64,000 nucleotides of DNA from Candidatus Propionivibrio dominans. Lineage in GTDB: Bacteria > Pseudomonadota > Gammaproteobacteria > Burkholderiales > Rhodocyclaceae. The stretch spans positions 1-64,000 of the forward strand of contig JADJNC010000022.1 in the NCBI GenBank assembly GCA_016709335.1. The letters run 5' to 3'. Shown here piece by piece: positions 20,775 to 29,921 of this stretch. Under the pieces are notes generated by a model. That model saw only the letters and a list, made by a program, of their open reading frames with translations. It did no database searches and was not told where the DNA came from. Position 1 is the first letter of the stretch; every line of letters begins with the position of its first letter. The translations under genes were made by a program, and so were the position numbers.

Positions 20775-20972
20775 CCCTCGTCCCTGCTTCAGTTGTATAT
20801 TCATGCGCAGCCATCATGTCGCGCGCGAGAGTGGGCGTCATATGGGGTTAGAAGCGCAGTCAAGGGTGAGTCGGCAATAATGGTGATCCCTTGCACTTCT
20901 CGGGTCTTCACCAGCCATTGCTTGTGATATCGAGTTGGCGTTTTCTCAGGTAACAATTCAATCGACACGTCT

Positions 20973-21416
20973 TCAGTCCGCCTGTCGGGCTTTGTCCAGT
21001 TGATCGCGAGCTCGCTCCTCGCTGTCACCAAAGCCAAAGAAAAAACGTGAGTCAGCGCGCTCGTCGGAACGGCCGTAACCTCCCTGGCACGAGGTCAGGA
21101 ACCATCGCAGATTCAGCGAGCGGCCGTCATTGCATGAAATTTTTGCAGGTCCGCTCAAGCCTTCGCAAGGCTGGAAAAAAGAAAGGGGTGCCGTCGGAAT
21201 ATCGCCGGACAGCAAGCACACTCTTTTGTCCTGAAGAAGACCAAAATGCATATGGTATTCACCGCCTCTTGACGCAGGAATGACTATTGAAGTAACCATA
21301 GGTTCTTCATCGACAAAACTGCCGACAAGAACACCCCGGATATCTTCCGTACTGCAGGCCGTTACAATCAACGACGACGAGCAAATCAAGGCGGTTGTCA
21401 TGACGTTTTTCAACAT
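20973..21416 (-). CDS. lipoprotein, copy 2 of a tandem paralogous pair
   Basis: A 147-aa lipoprotein with the signal VMTTALICSSSLIVTAC and lipobox V-T-A-C (Cys21). It aligns along its length with the lipoprotein at 20331-20774: KISCNDGRSLNLRWFLTSCQ, GYGRSDERA, RFFFGFGDSEERARDQLDKA, with the same four-cysteine pattern (VCLL, QPCEGL, ISC, TSC). Both copies have the same length, so this is a recent-enough tandem duplication. It lies just downstream of the MarR/OmpA pair on the same strand and may belong to that transcription unit. Function unknown. Confidence 0.75.
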   Translation of the reverse strand: MLKNVMTTALICSSSLIVTACSTEDIRGVLVGSFVDEEPMVTSIVIPASRGGEYHMHFGLLQDKRVCLLSGDIPTAPLSFFQPCEGLSGPAKISCNDGRSLNLRWFLTSCQGGYGRSDERADSRFFFGFGDSEERARDQLDKARQAD

Positions 21417-21531
21417 TGCTGTGCTGACCCCTCGCTGGGGAGTTCGTTAAGGAAAGACTCGCGAGCCTGGCAAGCGTGTCGCGTCAGGCAAGAATGTTTT
21501 GCTACTCCAACAATGGGATATTTCCTGACCC

Positions 21532-22095
21532 TCATGGCGAATAGACCAATTCGACCCTGCGCATTTGTTGCCGGCACTCATTCGTCGTGCATGGCACTGG
21601 ATTCTTCACGCGGCCATTGCGATCAAAACGAATCTGCCGAGCCGGCACGCCGTAGCTTCGAAGCAGTCTTTCCACAGACATGAGCCGTTCTTCGGTAATC
21701 GCCAAGTTGTAGTTTCTGCTCCTTGGTCATTGGAATGCCCCACCAGCGAGACTATTTCCTTGCGATTCAATTTCAGCCTATGGGGCATGATCCCGCAATT
21801 TCTCTTTCTGCGTTTCGTCCACTATTGCGGAGCGCAGAGCAAAATAGATATTGTTTTCCTCAGAGCTGGGTGTGATCGCATTGTCCGCTGCGACAGGGGA
21901 AATGACGCTTTCAGCAGGAGTAACGGTGGTCACGGGCAGCGCTTCGTTCCTGGGCATCGGCGTAATAAACTGGGGCGCGCTGCATCCGTAGAGAAATAGG
22001 GCTGTAGAGAAACAGCAGCCGATTCGCAATGTGAAACGAACCGTTTCTCTCGAAGACAGTTGTGATCGCCCTGAAACCGCTTGGTTATTCGTCAT
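21532..22095 (-). pseudogene. OmpA-domain outer-membrane lipoprotein with two frameshifts
   Basis: The start ATG at 22095 overlaps the 3' end of the MarR gene by 11 nt. A signal with lipobox (TALFLYGC) is followed by a Pro/Thr-rich linker and an OmpA-type peptidoglycan-binding domain: IYFALRSAIVDETQKEKLRD, then in a second frame LKLNRKEIVSLVGHSNDQG, then in a third frame NYNLAITEERLMSVERLLR, GVPARQIRFDRNG and QQMRRVELVYSP to a stop at 21532. A surplus base in the G run at 21782-21785 and a missing base near 21715-21720 explain both shifts. With both fixed the protein is ~188 aa and complete, so consensus error is as likely as decay. Confidence 0.7.
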
Positions 22096-22597
22096 CTTCG
22101 CTTTGTTGCTTGACCATATCGGCAAGTGGCATATTGGCAAAGCCGCTTCCATTTCCAGGCAAATGCCGAATCAACTCAGATAGATTTATATACAATGTTT
22201 GTAGTACCACATCTGGTATTGATGCAAGCGCTTCGGGGAGAATGCCCTCGGCTGGCCCAGGAAGGGCTGCGATCGCCTTGAGGCCGTCCGGAGCAAGGCA
22301 CAGACCAACCCTGCGCTGATCTTCGTGCGGACGGCTTCTAACTAAACAGTTCTTGGTTACCAGCTTCTCAACGAGCAGACTGCAGGTAGATTGATGAATG
22401 CCCATGCGGCTTGCCAGCTCTGTAACGCCAAGGCCCGGAGTGCGCTGGACTTCTTGCAGTATCCACATCTGCGAACCCGATCGACCGCAGCACTCTTCAA
22501 CCTCCCTAAAGTATTGGCGCATGCTTCCGTAGATCACCCGGAATTGCTGGAGGACGGCCAAGTTGAGTTGGGGCAGGGAGAGTTCATGAGTATCCAT
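22085..22597 (-). CDS. MarR-family transcriptional regulator
   Basis: A 170-aa winged-helix regulator. The recognition region reads GLGVTELASRMGIHQSTCS and the wing RSRPHEDQRRVGLCL. It shares the IH-ST helix and ALPGP motif with the MarR-type protein at 12405-12875. Its stop overlaps the OmpA-lipoprotein start, and it is divergent from the outer-membrane factor/adaptor genes at 23256-25972, although across a 650-bp gap. Two palindromes lie directly upstream. It probably represses itself and the downstream envelope genes; control of the efflux-type genes is possible. Confidence 0.88.
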   Translation of the reverse strand: MDTHELSLPQLNLAVLQQFRVIYGSMRQYFREVEECCGRSGSQMWILQEVQRTPGLGVTELASRMGIHQSTCSLLVEKLVTKNCLVRSRPHEDQRRVGLCLAPDGLKAIAALPGPAEGILPEALASIPDVVLQTLYINLSELIRHLPGNGSGFANMPLADMVKQQSEDDE

Positions 22598-22603
22598 TAG
22601 TAT

Positions 22604-22662
22604 TTAACAATTGCACTTGTTGAAGAGTCTAATTATATTGTATATAAATGTTGTTTAACAAC
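22604..22662. promoter_or_regulatory. two inverted repeats upstream of the MarR gene
   Basis: TTAACAA (22604-22610) pairs with TTGTTGA (22617-22623) with one mismatch around TTGCAC, and GTTGTTTAACAAC (22650-22662) is a perfect palindrome with a one-base centre. Both carry the half-site TTAACAA or GTTG. They lie 7-65 nt before the MarR start, within an AT-rich promoter-like segment, and are candidate operators. Confidence 0.5.
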
Positions 22663-23255
22663 GCGTATTCCCTCTATTTTTTCAAGCTGTGCCGTGGAAC
22701 CCCAGATTGACGCGCGATGCGGCGGTCTTCATGATTCCTTCCGTTACCGGCGACGGAAGCATTCATTGCAGAAACGTCTGTCTTTCAGACTACCCTTGAA
22801 GCTTTGGAAAATGTGGGACCGGCAGTATCAACACTTATCATTTTAGAGTCGAGCTGAGCCCTTTCAACGAGGGGAAACAACAGGCCGATAATTTGATGTC
22901 TGAAATCAGCGCGTGTCGAAAGCCGCCGTGATGCATCGGAAAATTTCAACGACCTACAATGATTTGATCAGACGAGTGTCATCGAACCGCCTTGTCCAAC
23001 AGTTCGATTTGTTCGAAAACGGCGGTAAAGGCAATTTTTCGTCAGATTGAAGATGCCAATCTGGCAATCGAAACATTTGAGTGCGACGCATTTGCATAGT
23101 TTGTTGCAAAACGTTACTTGACGAAATGCTTGGATAGCGTCATCTTCTTCTGAACAGATTGCCGACTGCCACGGCAACTTGTTTCGGCATTTCGCCCTCG
23201 GAGGGGATACAAGGAGATTCTCATTATTATCGATCCTCCTATCGCTCAGAAATGG
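22663..23255. other. long intergenic region before the outer-membrane factor
   Basis: About 590 bp of lower-GC DNA. A minus-strand frame of 101 codons (22968-23273) has no recognisable features. No terminator or repeat was identified. It may contain the promoter for the genes starting at 23256. Confidence 0.35.
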
Positions 23256-24752
23256 ATGATGAATGTTTTCCATATTTCGCTTCGAACAAGGTTGGCCGCA
23301 CTCTGCGTATTTATGGTGTTCTCTGGCTGCGCCGCTGTTGGGCCAAACTATATAGCACCAAAATTTTCTGAAACAGACGTTCCGGCCCGGTGGACATCCT
23401 CAACGGATAAGGCTGATAGTGCCGCGGTGACGAATCCCGATAAGACGCTTCCCTTGCAATGGTGGACCGAACTTTCTGACACGACGTTGAACCACATGGT
23501 GACAGAGGCCTTCAATACCAGTCCGACACTTGAAGTTGCGATGGCAAAACTCAGCCAGTCGCGGTCCTTGCATTCACAAGCCAACGCCTCGGCAGTGCCA
23601 TCGGCGGATGCCGGCGCAACAAGTCGGCAGGCATCGGCCGATGGATTGAAAACCTCATACAAACAGTCTTGGTTGTCGATGAACTCATCCTGGGAAGTGG
23701 ACCTATTTGGCACCGTACGTCGTGCGAAACAGGGTGCTTCGGCCCGCGAAGAAGCTCAACTTGCAACTTTGGCCGATGCGCGTGTCAGCCTTTCGGCCGA
23801 CGTTACTGACGCCTACTTGAGCTTTCGCGCTTGTCAATCCCATCTAGTCCTGAGTGAGCAGGACGTGGCTTCGCGGGAATCCACAGAAAAGCTGACGGCC
23901 GCCAGCGTCGACGTGGGCTTCACCGCGCCTTACCAAGGAATTCGAAGCACAGCCTCTGTCGCGGAAGCGAGAACCCAGCGTGCCGAAACGGCTGCACAAT
24001 GCAAGCGACTTGAGAATCTGCTAACCCGTCTTACTGGCATTGCCCGTCCGACCTTGATGAACGTCCTGGCAGAAATGCCCACCGGGCTGGATCGATTGCC
24101 GGCGCCGAAGCATTTCAGTATCGACATTCCGAGCCAGGCCTTGATGCAGCGCCCGGACATCCGAGCTGCCGAGAGAAAGCTTGCGGCGGCCTCGGCCGAT
24201 ATTGGGCTGGCTGAGGCAGAGCGCTATCCTCGTTTAACACTCAATGGGTCACTTGGCTATTCCGCGACCGGAACGAACGGCAGCGGCTCGCTATCATTTG
24301 GCACGTGGTCGTTCGGGCCATCGCTGAGCCTGCCGATTTTCGATGCTGGGCGCCGGGCGGCAGAGGTTGAAATTGCAAAGTCCCGATATGATGAGTCGCT
24401 TGCCAACTTCAAATTGAAGACAAGAATCGCCATCCAGGAAATCGAGGACGCTCTGACCCGCTACGCGACCGCGCATGAGCGTGCTGAGAATGCACGCGTC
24501 GCCGCCAACCAGTATCAGCGTTTTTTTGACGCCGTCGAAGAACGTTACCGTGAGGGAGCGAACAATCTTCTGGAACTTGAAGACGCAAGACGAGCCATGC
24601 TGAGCGCACAGCAAACGCTGCTTGGCGTTCAACAGGAGCGGCTCCAAGCCTGGGTCGCACTGAATCGGGCAACCGGTGGCGCGGCGCAGTACGAAGCCGA
24701 ATCCACAAGACCCCAGAACGACAGCCTTGCTGAAACGTCCTCCACCAATTGA
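23256..24752 (+). CDS. RND efflux outer-membrane factor, NodT/OprM type
   Basis: A 498-aa TolC-like channel lipoprotein: the signal LAALCVFMVFSGC ends in a lipobox, followed by AAVGPNYIAPKF, the usual start of the NodT subfamily. Two repeated OEP domains follow (LEVAMAKLSQSRSLHSQANA, then QRPDIRAAERKLAAASADIG, LSFGTWSFGPSLSLPIFDAG). It would form the trimeric outer-membrane duct of a tripartite exporter. Its stop overlaps the adaptor gene start. The inner-membrane pump that should complete the set is absent downstream. Confidence 0.92.
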   Translation: MMNVFHISLRTRLAALCVFMVFSGCAAVGPNYIAPKFSETDVPARWTSSTDKADSAAVTNPDKTLPLQWWTELSDTTLNHMVTEAFNTSPTLEVAMAKLSQSRSLHSQANASAVPSADAGATSRQASADGLKTSYKQSWLSMNSSWEVDLFGTVRRAKQGASAREEAQLATLADARVSLSADVTDAYLSFRACQSHLVLSEQDVASRESTEKLTAASVDVGFTAPYQGIRSTASVAEARTQRAETAAQCKRLENLLTRLTGIARPTLMNVLAEMPTGLDRLPAPKHFSIDIPSQALMQRPDIRAAERKLAAASADIGLAEAERYPRLTLNGSLGYSATGTNGSGSLSFGTWSFGPSLSLPIFDAGRRAAEVEIAKSRYDESLANFKLKTRIAIQEIEDALTRYATAHERAENARVAANQYQRFFDAVEERYREGANNLLELEDARRAMLSAQQTLLGVQQERLQAWVALNRATGGAAQYEAESTRPQNDSLAETSSTN

Positions 24753-25972
24753 GCTTTCCCTTGCTGCCCACTTTTAAGACCCAACGGCGCCTCAAAAGCG
24801 CATCAATCGCCATTGTGCAGGCCTTGCCCTTTGCCTTTGTCCTTTGCTCAACAACGCCCTCCAGCGCGCAAACCCTGTCATTACAGGCCGTAGCGCATAA
24901 GGGCACGACGGGAGAAGCCCCTCTGATGCCGGCATCTTCGCCTCAACTCTCACCACCGGGGCGACCCTTACGCTCCGTATCGCTGGTCACGCCAAAAATC
25001 GAAATGTGGCCGGACCAGATTGAAGCACAAGGCAACATCATGCCTTGGCAAGAAACACGCATCGGCACCGAAATCGGGGGGCTGCGTCTGGTCAGTGTGC
25101 TAGCGAACGTCGGAGATGTTGTGAAGAAGGGTCAGGTTCTCGCTCGACTAAACCCAGCACCGGTGGAAGCCGAATTTGACGCAGCGAATGCGCAGTTAAT
25201 GGAGGCCCAAGCCGCCCTGGCGCAAGCAGCGGCGACGTTGGAACGTGCCAAGCGCTTGGTTCCGTCCGGCGGAGTTAGCCTACAGGAACTGACGTTATAC
25301 GAGACACAAAAGCAGACCGCCGCGGCACGCCTCGAAGCAACACGGGCACAGGTCAAGACACAACAACTCAGGCTGGACTCGACGACGCTTGCCGCACCTG
25401 ACGACGGGGTGATTTCCTCGCGCTCTGCAGCCGAAGGGGCCATCGTTCAAGCTGGAAGCGAACTGTTCCGGTTGATTCGACAAGGCCGTCTTATGTGGTG
25501 CGCAGAGGTCAAAGGCGAGACGCTCCTTAAGCTTTCAGCAGGACAGAAAGTTACAATCAAAAGCCCTTTGGGCCAGGAGGTCGAAGGCCATGTACGCCAA
25601 GTCTCCCCGACCATCGACCTGACGACGCGAAATGGTTTGGTTTATGTTGACCTGCCGCTAGACACTAATCTCAAGGCGGGGCTCTATGTTTCGGGCACGC
25701 TCGCCATGAGCAAGCGAAAGGCACTTACATTACCCGCTTCCGCCGTATTGCATGAGGGCGGGAGTAGTCGGGTATTCAAAGTGAACGCTGAGAGCAAGGT
25801 TGAGGCGGCTGACGTCCACATCGGGCGTGTAATAGACGGCCATGAGGAAATCACCTACGGACTGGATGTGCACACCCGAGTCATTGCCAACGATGTGGAA
25901 TTACTGGAGATAGGTGACCCGGTCATCGTACAGGAAGCCCATGAGGGAACCTCTCCTCTACGCAGTCCGTAG
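24749..25972 (+). CDS. RND efflux periplasmic adaptor (membrane fusion protein)
   Basis: A 407-aa HlyD/AcrA-type adaptor, apparently starting at TTG (24749), which overlaps the TGA of the upstream gene. A signal-like stretch (IVQALPFAFVLCSTTPSSA) precedes the lipoyl half-motif VLANVGDVVKKGQVLARLNP. A helical hairpin (EFDAANAQLMEAQAALAQAA) comes next, then the second half LDSTTLAAPDDGVISSRSAA and the beta-barrel and membrane-proximal domains. Such proteins link the outer-membrane factor to an inner-membrane RND pump. No pump gene follows; the next 420 bp show no homologue. It may share a pump encoded elsewhere or be left over from a deletion. Confidence 0.9.
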   Translation: MSFPLLPTFKTQRRLKSASIAIVQALPFAFVLCSTTPSSAQTLSLQAVAHKGTTGEAPLMPASSPQLSPPGRPLRSVSLVTPKIEMWPDQIEAQGNIMPWQETRIGTEIGGLRLVSVLANVGDVVKKGQVLARLNPAPVEAEFDAANAQLMEAQAALAQAAATLERAKRLVPSGGVSLQELTLYETQKQTAAARLEATRAQVKTQQLRLDSTTLAAPDDGVISSRSAAEGAIVQAGSELFRLIRQGRLMWCAEVKGETLLKLSAGQKVTIKSPLGQEVEGHVRQVSPTIDLTTRNGLVYVDLPLDTNLKAGLYVSGTLAMSKRKALTLPASAVLHEGGSSRVFKVNAESKVEAADVHIGRVIDGHEEITYGLDVHTRVIANDVELLEIGDPVIVQEAHEGTSPLRSP

Positions 25973-26393
25973 TCAGCAAGAAGAAACAGACTTGCGCGCT
26001 CGCGGATGTCTTTTGTACTGTCGGGGTCGGTCTGGCAATGAGCAGCTGTACGTTTGGCTGGATAGACGTGTGCCCCTTAACACCAACGGTGAGAACAGGA
26101 GCGTACCAGTTGGGCTCGATATTCAAGGACTACAGCCGATATGGATTCGTCTCCGGCTGTAGGAGGCCTGAGGTGAGCAATGACTGCATTGGCCAGGGTT
26201 CAGACATCCCGCCCGCAATTTCGACATGCAGCTTCGTTGATGATCATAATGCCGCCATAGCCCTTGCAGACGTCATCCAGCCGTTGTGGGACGCTATGTA
26301 TAGCTTTACAGTGCGATCCTGCGCCGTCATAGCTAGCTGGCATAGTCAATGGTTGCTCCCGGATGTGGAGCACCCTTTCAGCGTAAGCCTATT
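25973..26393. other. region where an RND pump gene would be expected
   Basis: A plus-strand frame (26038-26424; open further upstream) contains seven cysteines (MSSCTFGWIDVCPL, ISTCSFVDD) but matches nothing known and overlaps the 3' end of the next gene. A second ATG at 26179 with AGGTGAG upstream begins MTALARVQTSR, faintly like RND pump starts, but stops after 26 codons. I see no convincing gene. Confidence 0.35.
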
Positions 26394-26864
26394 TCACAAG
26401 TCAAGATCACTCAGCGAAGGATGATCGTCGGGTCGGCGCCCGAGGGGCCAGAAGAATTTACGCTCCGATTCTTCGATCGGAAGATTATTGATACTGGCGA
26501 AGCGGCGCATCATGAAGCCGTGTTCATTGAATTCCCAATTCTCGTTCCCATAGGCGCGAAACCATTGCCCTGAATCGTCGTGCCACTCATAGGCGAAGCG
26601 CACCGCAATGCGGTTGCCGGTAAACGCCCACAATTCTTTGATAAGACGGTAATCAAGTTCCTTCTCCCACTTGTGCACCAGGAATTGCCGTACCTGCTCG
26701 CGCCCGACCGGGAATTCGGCCCGGTTTCGCCAGCGTGTATCTTCCGTATAGACCAGGACGACGCGGCTCGGGTCGCGGCTGTTCCAGGCGTCCTCCGCCA
26801 GACGCACCTTTTGGGCGGCGGTTTCGGCAGTAAAAGGCGGCAAGGTTAATTTGGTTTCCATCAT
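26394..26864 (-). CDS. NTF2-like / DUF1348 family protein
   Basis: A 156-aa cone-fold protein of the SnoaL/NTF2 superfamily, DUF1348 branch: [20 protein letters not shown], then [40 protein letters not shown] and [11 protein letters not shown]. The ATG at 26864 overlaps the TGA of the upstream PNPOx-type gene, so the two are coupled. The catalytic role of this branch is not known; family members sit in small detoxification operons like this one. Confidence 0.88.
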   Translation of the reverse strand: MMETKLTLPPFTAETAAQKVRLAEDAWNSRDPSRVVLVYTEDTRWRNRAEFPVGREQVRQFLVHKWEKELDYRLIKELWAFTGNRIAVRFAYEWHDDSGQWFRAYGNENWEFNEHGFMMRRFASINNLPIEESERKFFWPLGRRPDDHPSLSDLDL

Positions 26865-27490
26865 GGCTTCCTCGTTTGAATGGATTTCAGTCGCTTGATC
26901 TCGGCTTCCAGTTCAGCAATCTTCCGGTCCCGGCTTTTTAGTGACTCGGCCACATCGCTTGCTTCAAAACGCTGCGGGATATGTTGCGGACAGTTGGCAT
27001 CCCAAGTTGCAACGGTAAATAATAGAGCCTGTTCGCTCTTCGCGTTGTAATTCGCAGGCATCAGGCTCTCGATCAGCCCCCTGTCATCCTCGACCATGCG
27101 GGCGGTTCCCCACACCTTGATGCGTTGCCGAGTCGTGTAGTCGATCAGGAACAGATGCGCCTTGGGGTTCTCGGCCATATTCCCGCTGCTGATGTATTGA
27201 CGGTTGCCGTTGAAATCAGCGAAGCCTATCGTGTATTCGTCGAGTACCTTTAGGAAACCCGGTGGCCCACCGCGATGCTGGATGTATGGCTGGCCCTGGG
27301 CGTTGGCGGTGGCGAGAAAGGCACTCGTCTGACGCGCGATGAACCCGGCAAGGTCGTCGGTAATCGCCGTCGCCCAGCCGCCCTGAATCTCCATGCGAGC
27401 ATAGGCACTGCGTGAACCTCTGCGGGATTGGATAGCCTTGACGCTGGGCGTGAAGGCGATATCACTGGCGAAGTCATGCTTTTCGTCCAT
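26861..27490 (-). CDS. pyridoxamine-5'-phosphate oxidase-family flavoprotein
   Basis: A 209-aa protein with the split-barrel FMN fold: [60 protein letters not shown], and a C-terminal coiled coil ([18 protein letters not shown]). It is related to PNPOx-like proteins of unknown substrate rather than to true PdxH. The start at 27490 is chosen over the ATG at 27511 because of a GGGGACGGA stretch before it; both are possible. It sits second in a three-gene operon with a carboxymuconolactone decarboxylase-like gene and a DUF1348 gene, controlled perhaps by the divergent LysR gene. Confidence 0.85.
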   Translation of the reverse strand: MDEKHDFASDIAFTPSVKAIQSRRGSRSAYARMEIQGGWATAITDDLAGFIARQTSAFLATANAQGQPYIQHRGGPPGFLKVLDEYTIGFADFNGNRQYISSGNMAENPKAHLFLIDYTTRQRIKVWGTARMVEDDRGLIESLMPANYNAKSEQALLFTVATWDANCPQHIPQRFEASDVAESLKSRDRKIAELEAEIKRLKSIQTRKP

Positions 27491-27519
27491 GGCTATCCGT
27501 CCCCAGTACATGTTCCGAT

Positions 27520-28062
27520 TCAGTTTAATGGTTTTACAACAGGGAAATCGATATCGGTCTGCGCCACGTTATTGACGTAGTTGGTCAGCGTATTGAGCGC
27601 GACGAGAAGAACGATTTCAACGATTTCGGCACTGCTGAAACCGGCGGCCTTTACGGCTTCAAGGTCTGCGTCGGCAACGTGGCCACGCGTGCCGACGATC
27701 CGGGTGGCGAAACGGACGGCGGTGGACGCCTTGGGATCATTCGAGGTGCCGTGGCGGTTGGCGTCCAGTTCCGACGCGTCCAGCTTCGCGAGATGAGTGC
27801 CCAGGTAGCTGTGTGCCGAAAGGCAGTAGCTGCAACCGTTCAATTCGGCCACAGCCAGAGCGATGCGCTCGCTGGTCTTGGCGCCAATCGTTCCTTTGGC
27901 GAGCGCACCGTTAAGACTGAGATACCCTTCGAGGGCAGCCGGACTGTGACCGACCAGCTTCATAAGGTTTGGAATTACACCCAGTTGCTTATTGACGGCA
28001 TCGAGCAAGGGAAGCGAGGCAGCGAGCGACTGCTCGTACGCGGGAATACTGATTCGTGACAT
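27520..28062 (-). CDS. carboxymuconolactone decarboxylase/AhpD-like protein
   Basis: A 180-aa all-helical protein with the AhpD-type redox motif CSYCLSAHS (Cys-x-x-Cys-x3-His) in AELNGCSYCLSAHSYLG, suggesting alkylhydroperoxidase-like activity. The start ATG at 28062 has GGAG 8 nt upstream. It is the first gene of a minus-strand operon with a PNPOx-like flavoprotein and an NTF2-like protein, and it is divergent from a LysR-type gene 135 bp away. That arrangement is typical of a LysR-regulated stress or electrophile response. Confidence 0.9.
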   Translation of the reverse strand: MSRISIPAYEQSLAASLPLLDAVNKQLGVIPNLMKLVGHSPAALEGYLSLNGALAKGTIGAKTSERIALAVAELNGCSYCLSAHSYLGTHLAKLDASELDANRHGTSNDPKASTAVRFATRIVGTRGHVADADLEAVKAAGFSSAEIVEIVLLVALNTLTNYVNNVAQTDIDFPVVKPLN

Positions 28063-28197
28063 GGTGATTCTCCTTTAGCGGTTCGGTTTGATCGCAACGC
28101 AACTGGCGCTGCGAATGAGGTGCATCTTGCCGAATTCCCGAAAAAAGAAGAATATCTACTTCACGTAATTTATTATTCCTGTAAACGGAACAGTATC

Positions 28198-29106
28198 ATG
28201 GACCGGTTCCATATGATGAGTGTCTTCGTCGCGGTCGCCGAAGAGGAAAGTTTTGCGGGCGGAGCTCGCCGGCTAAACATCTCACCGCCTGCGGTCACGC
28301 GAGCAGTCGCCATGCTGGAAGAGCGATTGGGCATCAAACTGCTTACGCGGACGACACGTTTCGTCCGGGCAACGGACGCGGGTCTTCGCTACCTCGACAG
28401 CGTGCGACGCATCCTCGCCGATGCGGATGAGGCCGATGAATCCGCTGCCGGAGTGCATGCCACGCCGCGCGGCAAACTGGCCGTGACAGCTCCTGTGCTG
28501 TTCGGCCGCATGTATGTCATGCCCGGCATCGTCGATTATTTGAAGCAGTATTCCGACGTTTCAATATCGGCGATATTTCTTGACCGTGTCGTCAATCTGC
28601 TGGAGGAGGGTCTGGATGTCGGGGTGCGCATCGGTGAACTGCCGGACTAGACGATGCGGGCGATTCCAGTTGGTACGGTAAGGCGTGTCCTCTGCGCGTC
28701 GCCGCAGTACCTAAAGAAGCATCGCGTACCCAAGGATCCACAGGACATCGCCGGCCACACGATTATCTCGGCCAGTCCGGTATCGCCCTCCATCGAATGG
28801 CGCTTTGGGGACAACAAGAAGGGCGTTACCGTGAAGGTTTTGCCACGCCTGACCGTAACAAACAATGACGCGGCGATTCAAGCGGCGCTGCAGGGCTTCG
28901 GGATTACACGGCTGATGTCTTACCAAGTCGCTTCGCATATAGCGACTGGAAAGCTTAAGCGAATTCTCTCCGGCTGGGAACCTCCGCCACTGCCGATTCA
29001 TGTGATGCATCTTGAAGGTCGCCAGACGTCTGCCAAGGTGCGCAGCTTTGTTGAACTTCTTGTTGATCAGTTAAGAGGAAATAATGCGCTGACCGAGTCG
29101 AAATGA
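28198..29106 (+). pseudogene. LysR-family regulator interrupted by an in-frame TAG
   Basis: The ATG at 28198 starts a typical LysR helix-turn-helix (MDRFHMMSVFVAVAEEESF, RRLNISPPAVTRAVAMLEER). After the effector-domain stretch DVGVRIGELPD, a TAG at 28648-28650 stops the frame, and the same frame then continues with TMRAIPVGTVRRVLCASPQY and 140 more family-like residues. Homologues usually have Ser here, so one base change (TCG to TAG) would explain it. The upstream product would lack half the effector domain. It is divergent from the CMD/PNPOx/NTF2 operon, its likely target. Confidence 0.82.
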
Positions 29107-29123
29107 TGTGAACAATTGGCTTC

Positions 29124-29411
29124 TTGCGAACGAACAGCGGAAAGCCATTTGCTCGCGTAATCAGTACCCAATTGTCTGCGGTTGACCGGGTGGAGCCTGC
29201 GAACCGCATCGTATACTGGCACTTTGAATGGCGGGTTAACCCTGAAAGCGACTATTCAACCCCTTGCATTTTCCGGGCTGTGAATGACGGCTTTCGCTGC
29301 GTTGCTGTTATTGGGGCGAAAAACTTGACCGGTTCGTATTGGTCGATAGGGAGAGTAACCATTTTCGACAAGCAGTCTCTAAGGGACTTCCTGTCAACCC
29401 CGCGGTTTTAA
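29124..29411 (+). CDS. possible small hypothetical protein
   Basis: A 95-codon frame starting at TTG, with protein-like composition (NRIVYWHFEWRVNPESDYST, then SIGRVTIFDKQSLRDFLSTP). It ends two bases before a 7-bp GC hairpin (ACCGGCC 29413-29419 / GGCCGGT 29424-29430). No family is recognised and no ribosome site is clear. Could be real or chance. Confidence 0.3.
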   Translation: MRTNSGKPFARVISTQLSAVDRVEPANRIVYWHFEWRVNPESDYSTPCIFRAVNDGFRCVAVIGAKNLTGSYWSIGRVTIFDKQSLRDFLSTPRF

Positions 29412-29921
29412 GACCGGCCGTCAGGCCGGTTCGTCGTTGATCAAGATGTATTGATGTACAACGTTCGTGTTAATCCGCGAGCAAAATGGGGGCGAAGCGA
29501 CGCTTTTGCGAGTTTGTGTTGAATGTTTTTCGTCATCACTTTAAACCCCAGTACTGGCCAAGACATGACAAAAATATCAGAGATCGCTGAGCACATAATC
29601 TCTGTGGCTCCAATAAGCCACTATTCCAACAGCACTATGGGGGGATAGATAACACGAGTCTGCACCGGGCAATGGAAGGCCGGTCGCACTCATGCCCGGG
29701 CTTAAGCGACGGCTAACCACAGCACCGTGATCGCCGCACCACCAGCAGCGGGCGACCTATGGCGATCACTGCCATCACGGCGATTTTCCAGGCGCTAACC
29801 GCAGTGCCGGAGTGAGCGACCGGGCGTGTGCGCTTCGTGCACGACGGAACTTTGCTCTGACCAAAGTGGTCTTTGAATGTCGAGAAAAGAATTTTTTAAC
29901 CGTTCCAACAAGGAGAGAAGA
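29412..29921. other. intergenic region with a GC hairpin
   Basis: The hairpin at 29413-29430 lies at the left edge. The rest (about 490 bp) shows short palindromic fragments such as CCGGGCAATGG and GCCCGGGC near 29665-29700 but no gene I can support. Confidence 0.35.

Noticed and set aside
22968..23273. 101-codon minus-strand frame upstream of the outer-membrane factor
   Set aside because: No ribosome site, no family, and it overlaps the start of the real gene at 23256.
9778..28650. TAG recoding or an amber-suppression system
   Set aside because: Several intact genes here (for example the adaptor protein and YihY) end in TAG and their neighbours begin just after it, so TAG is a normal stop.
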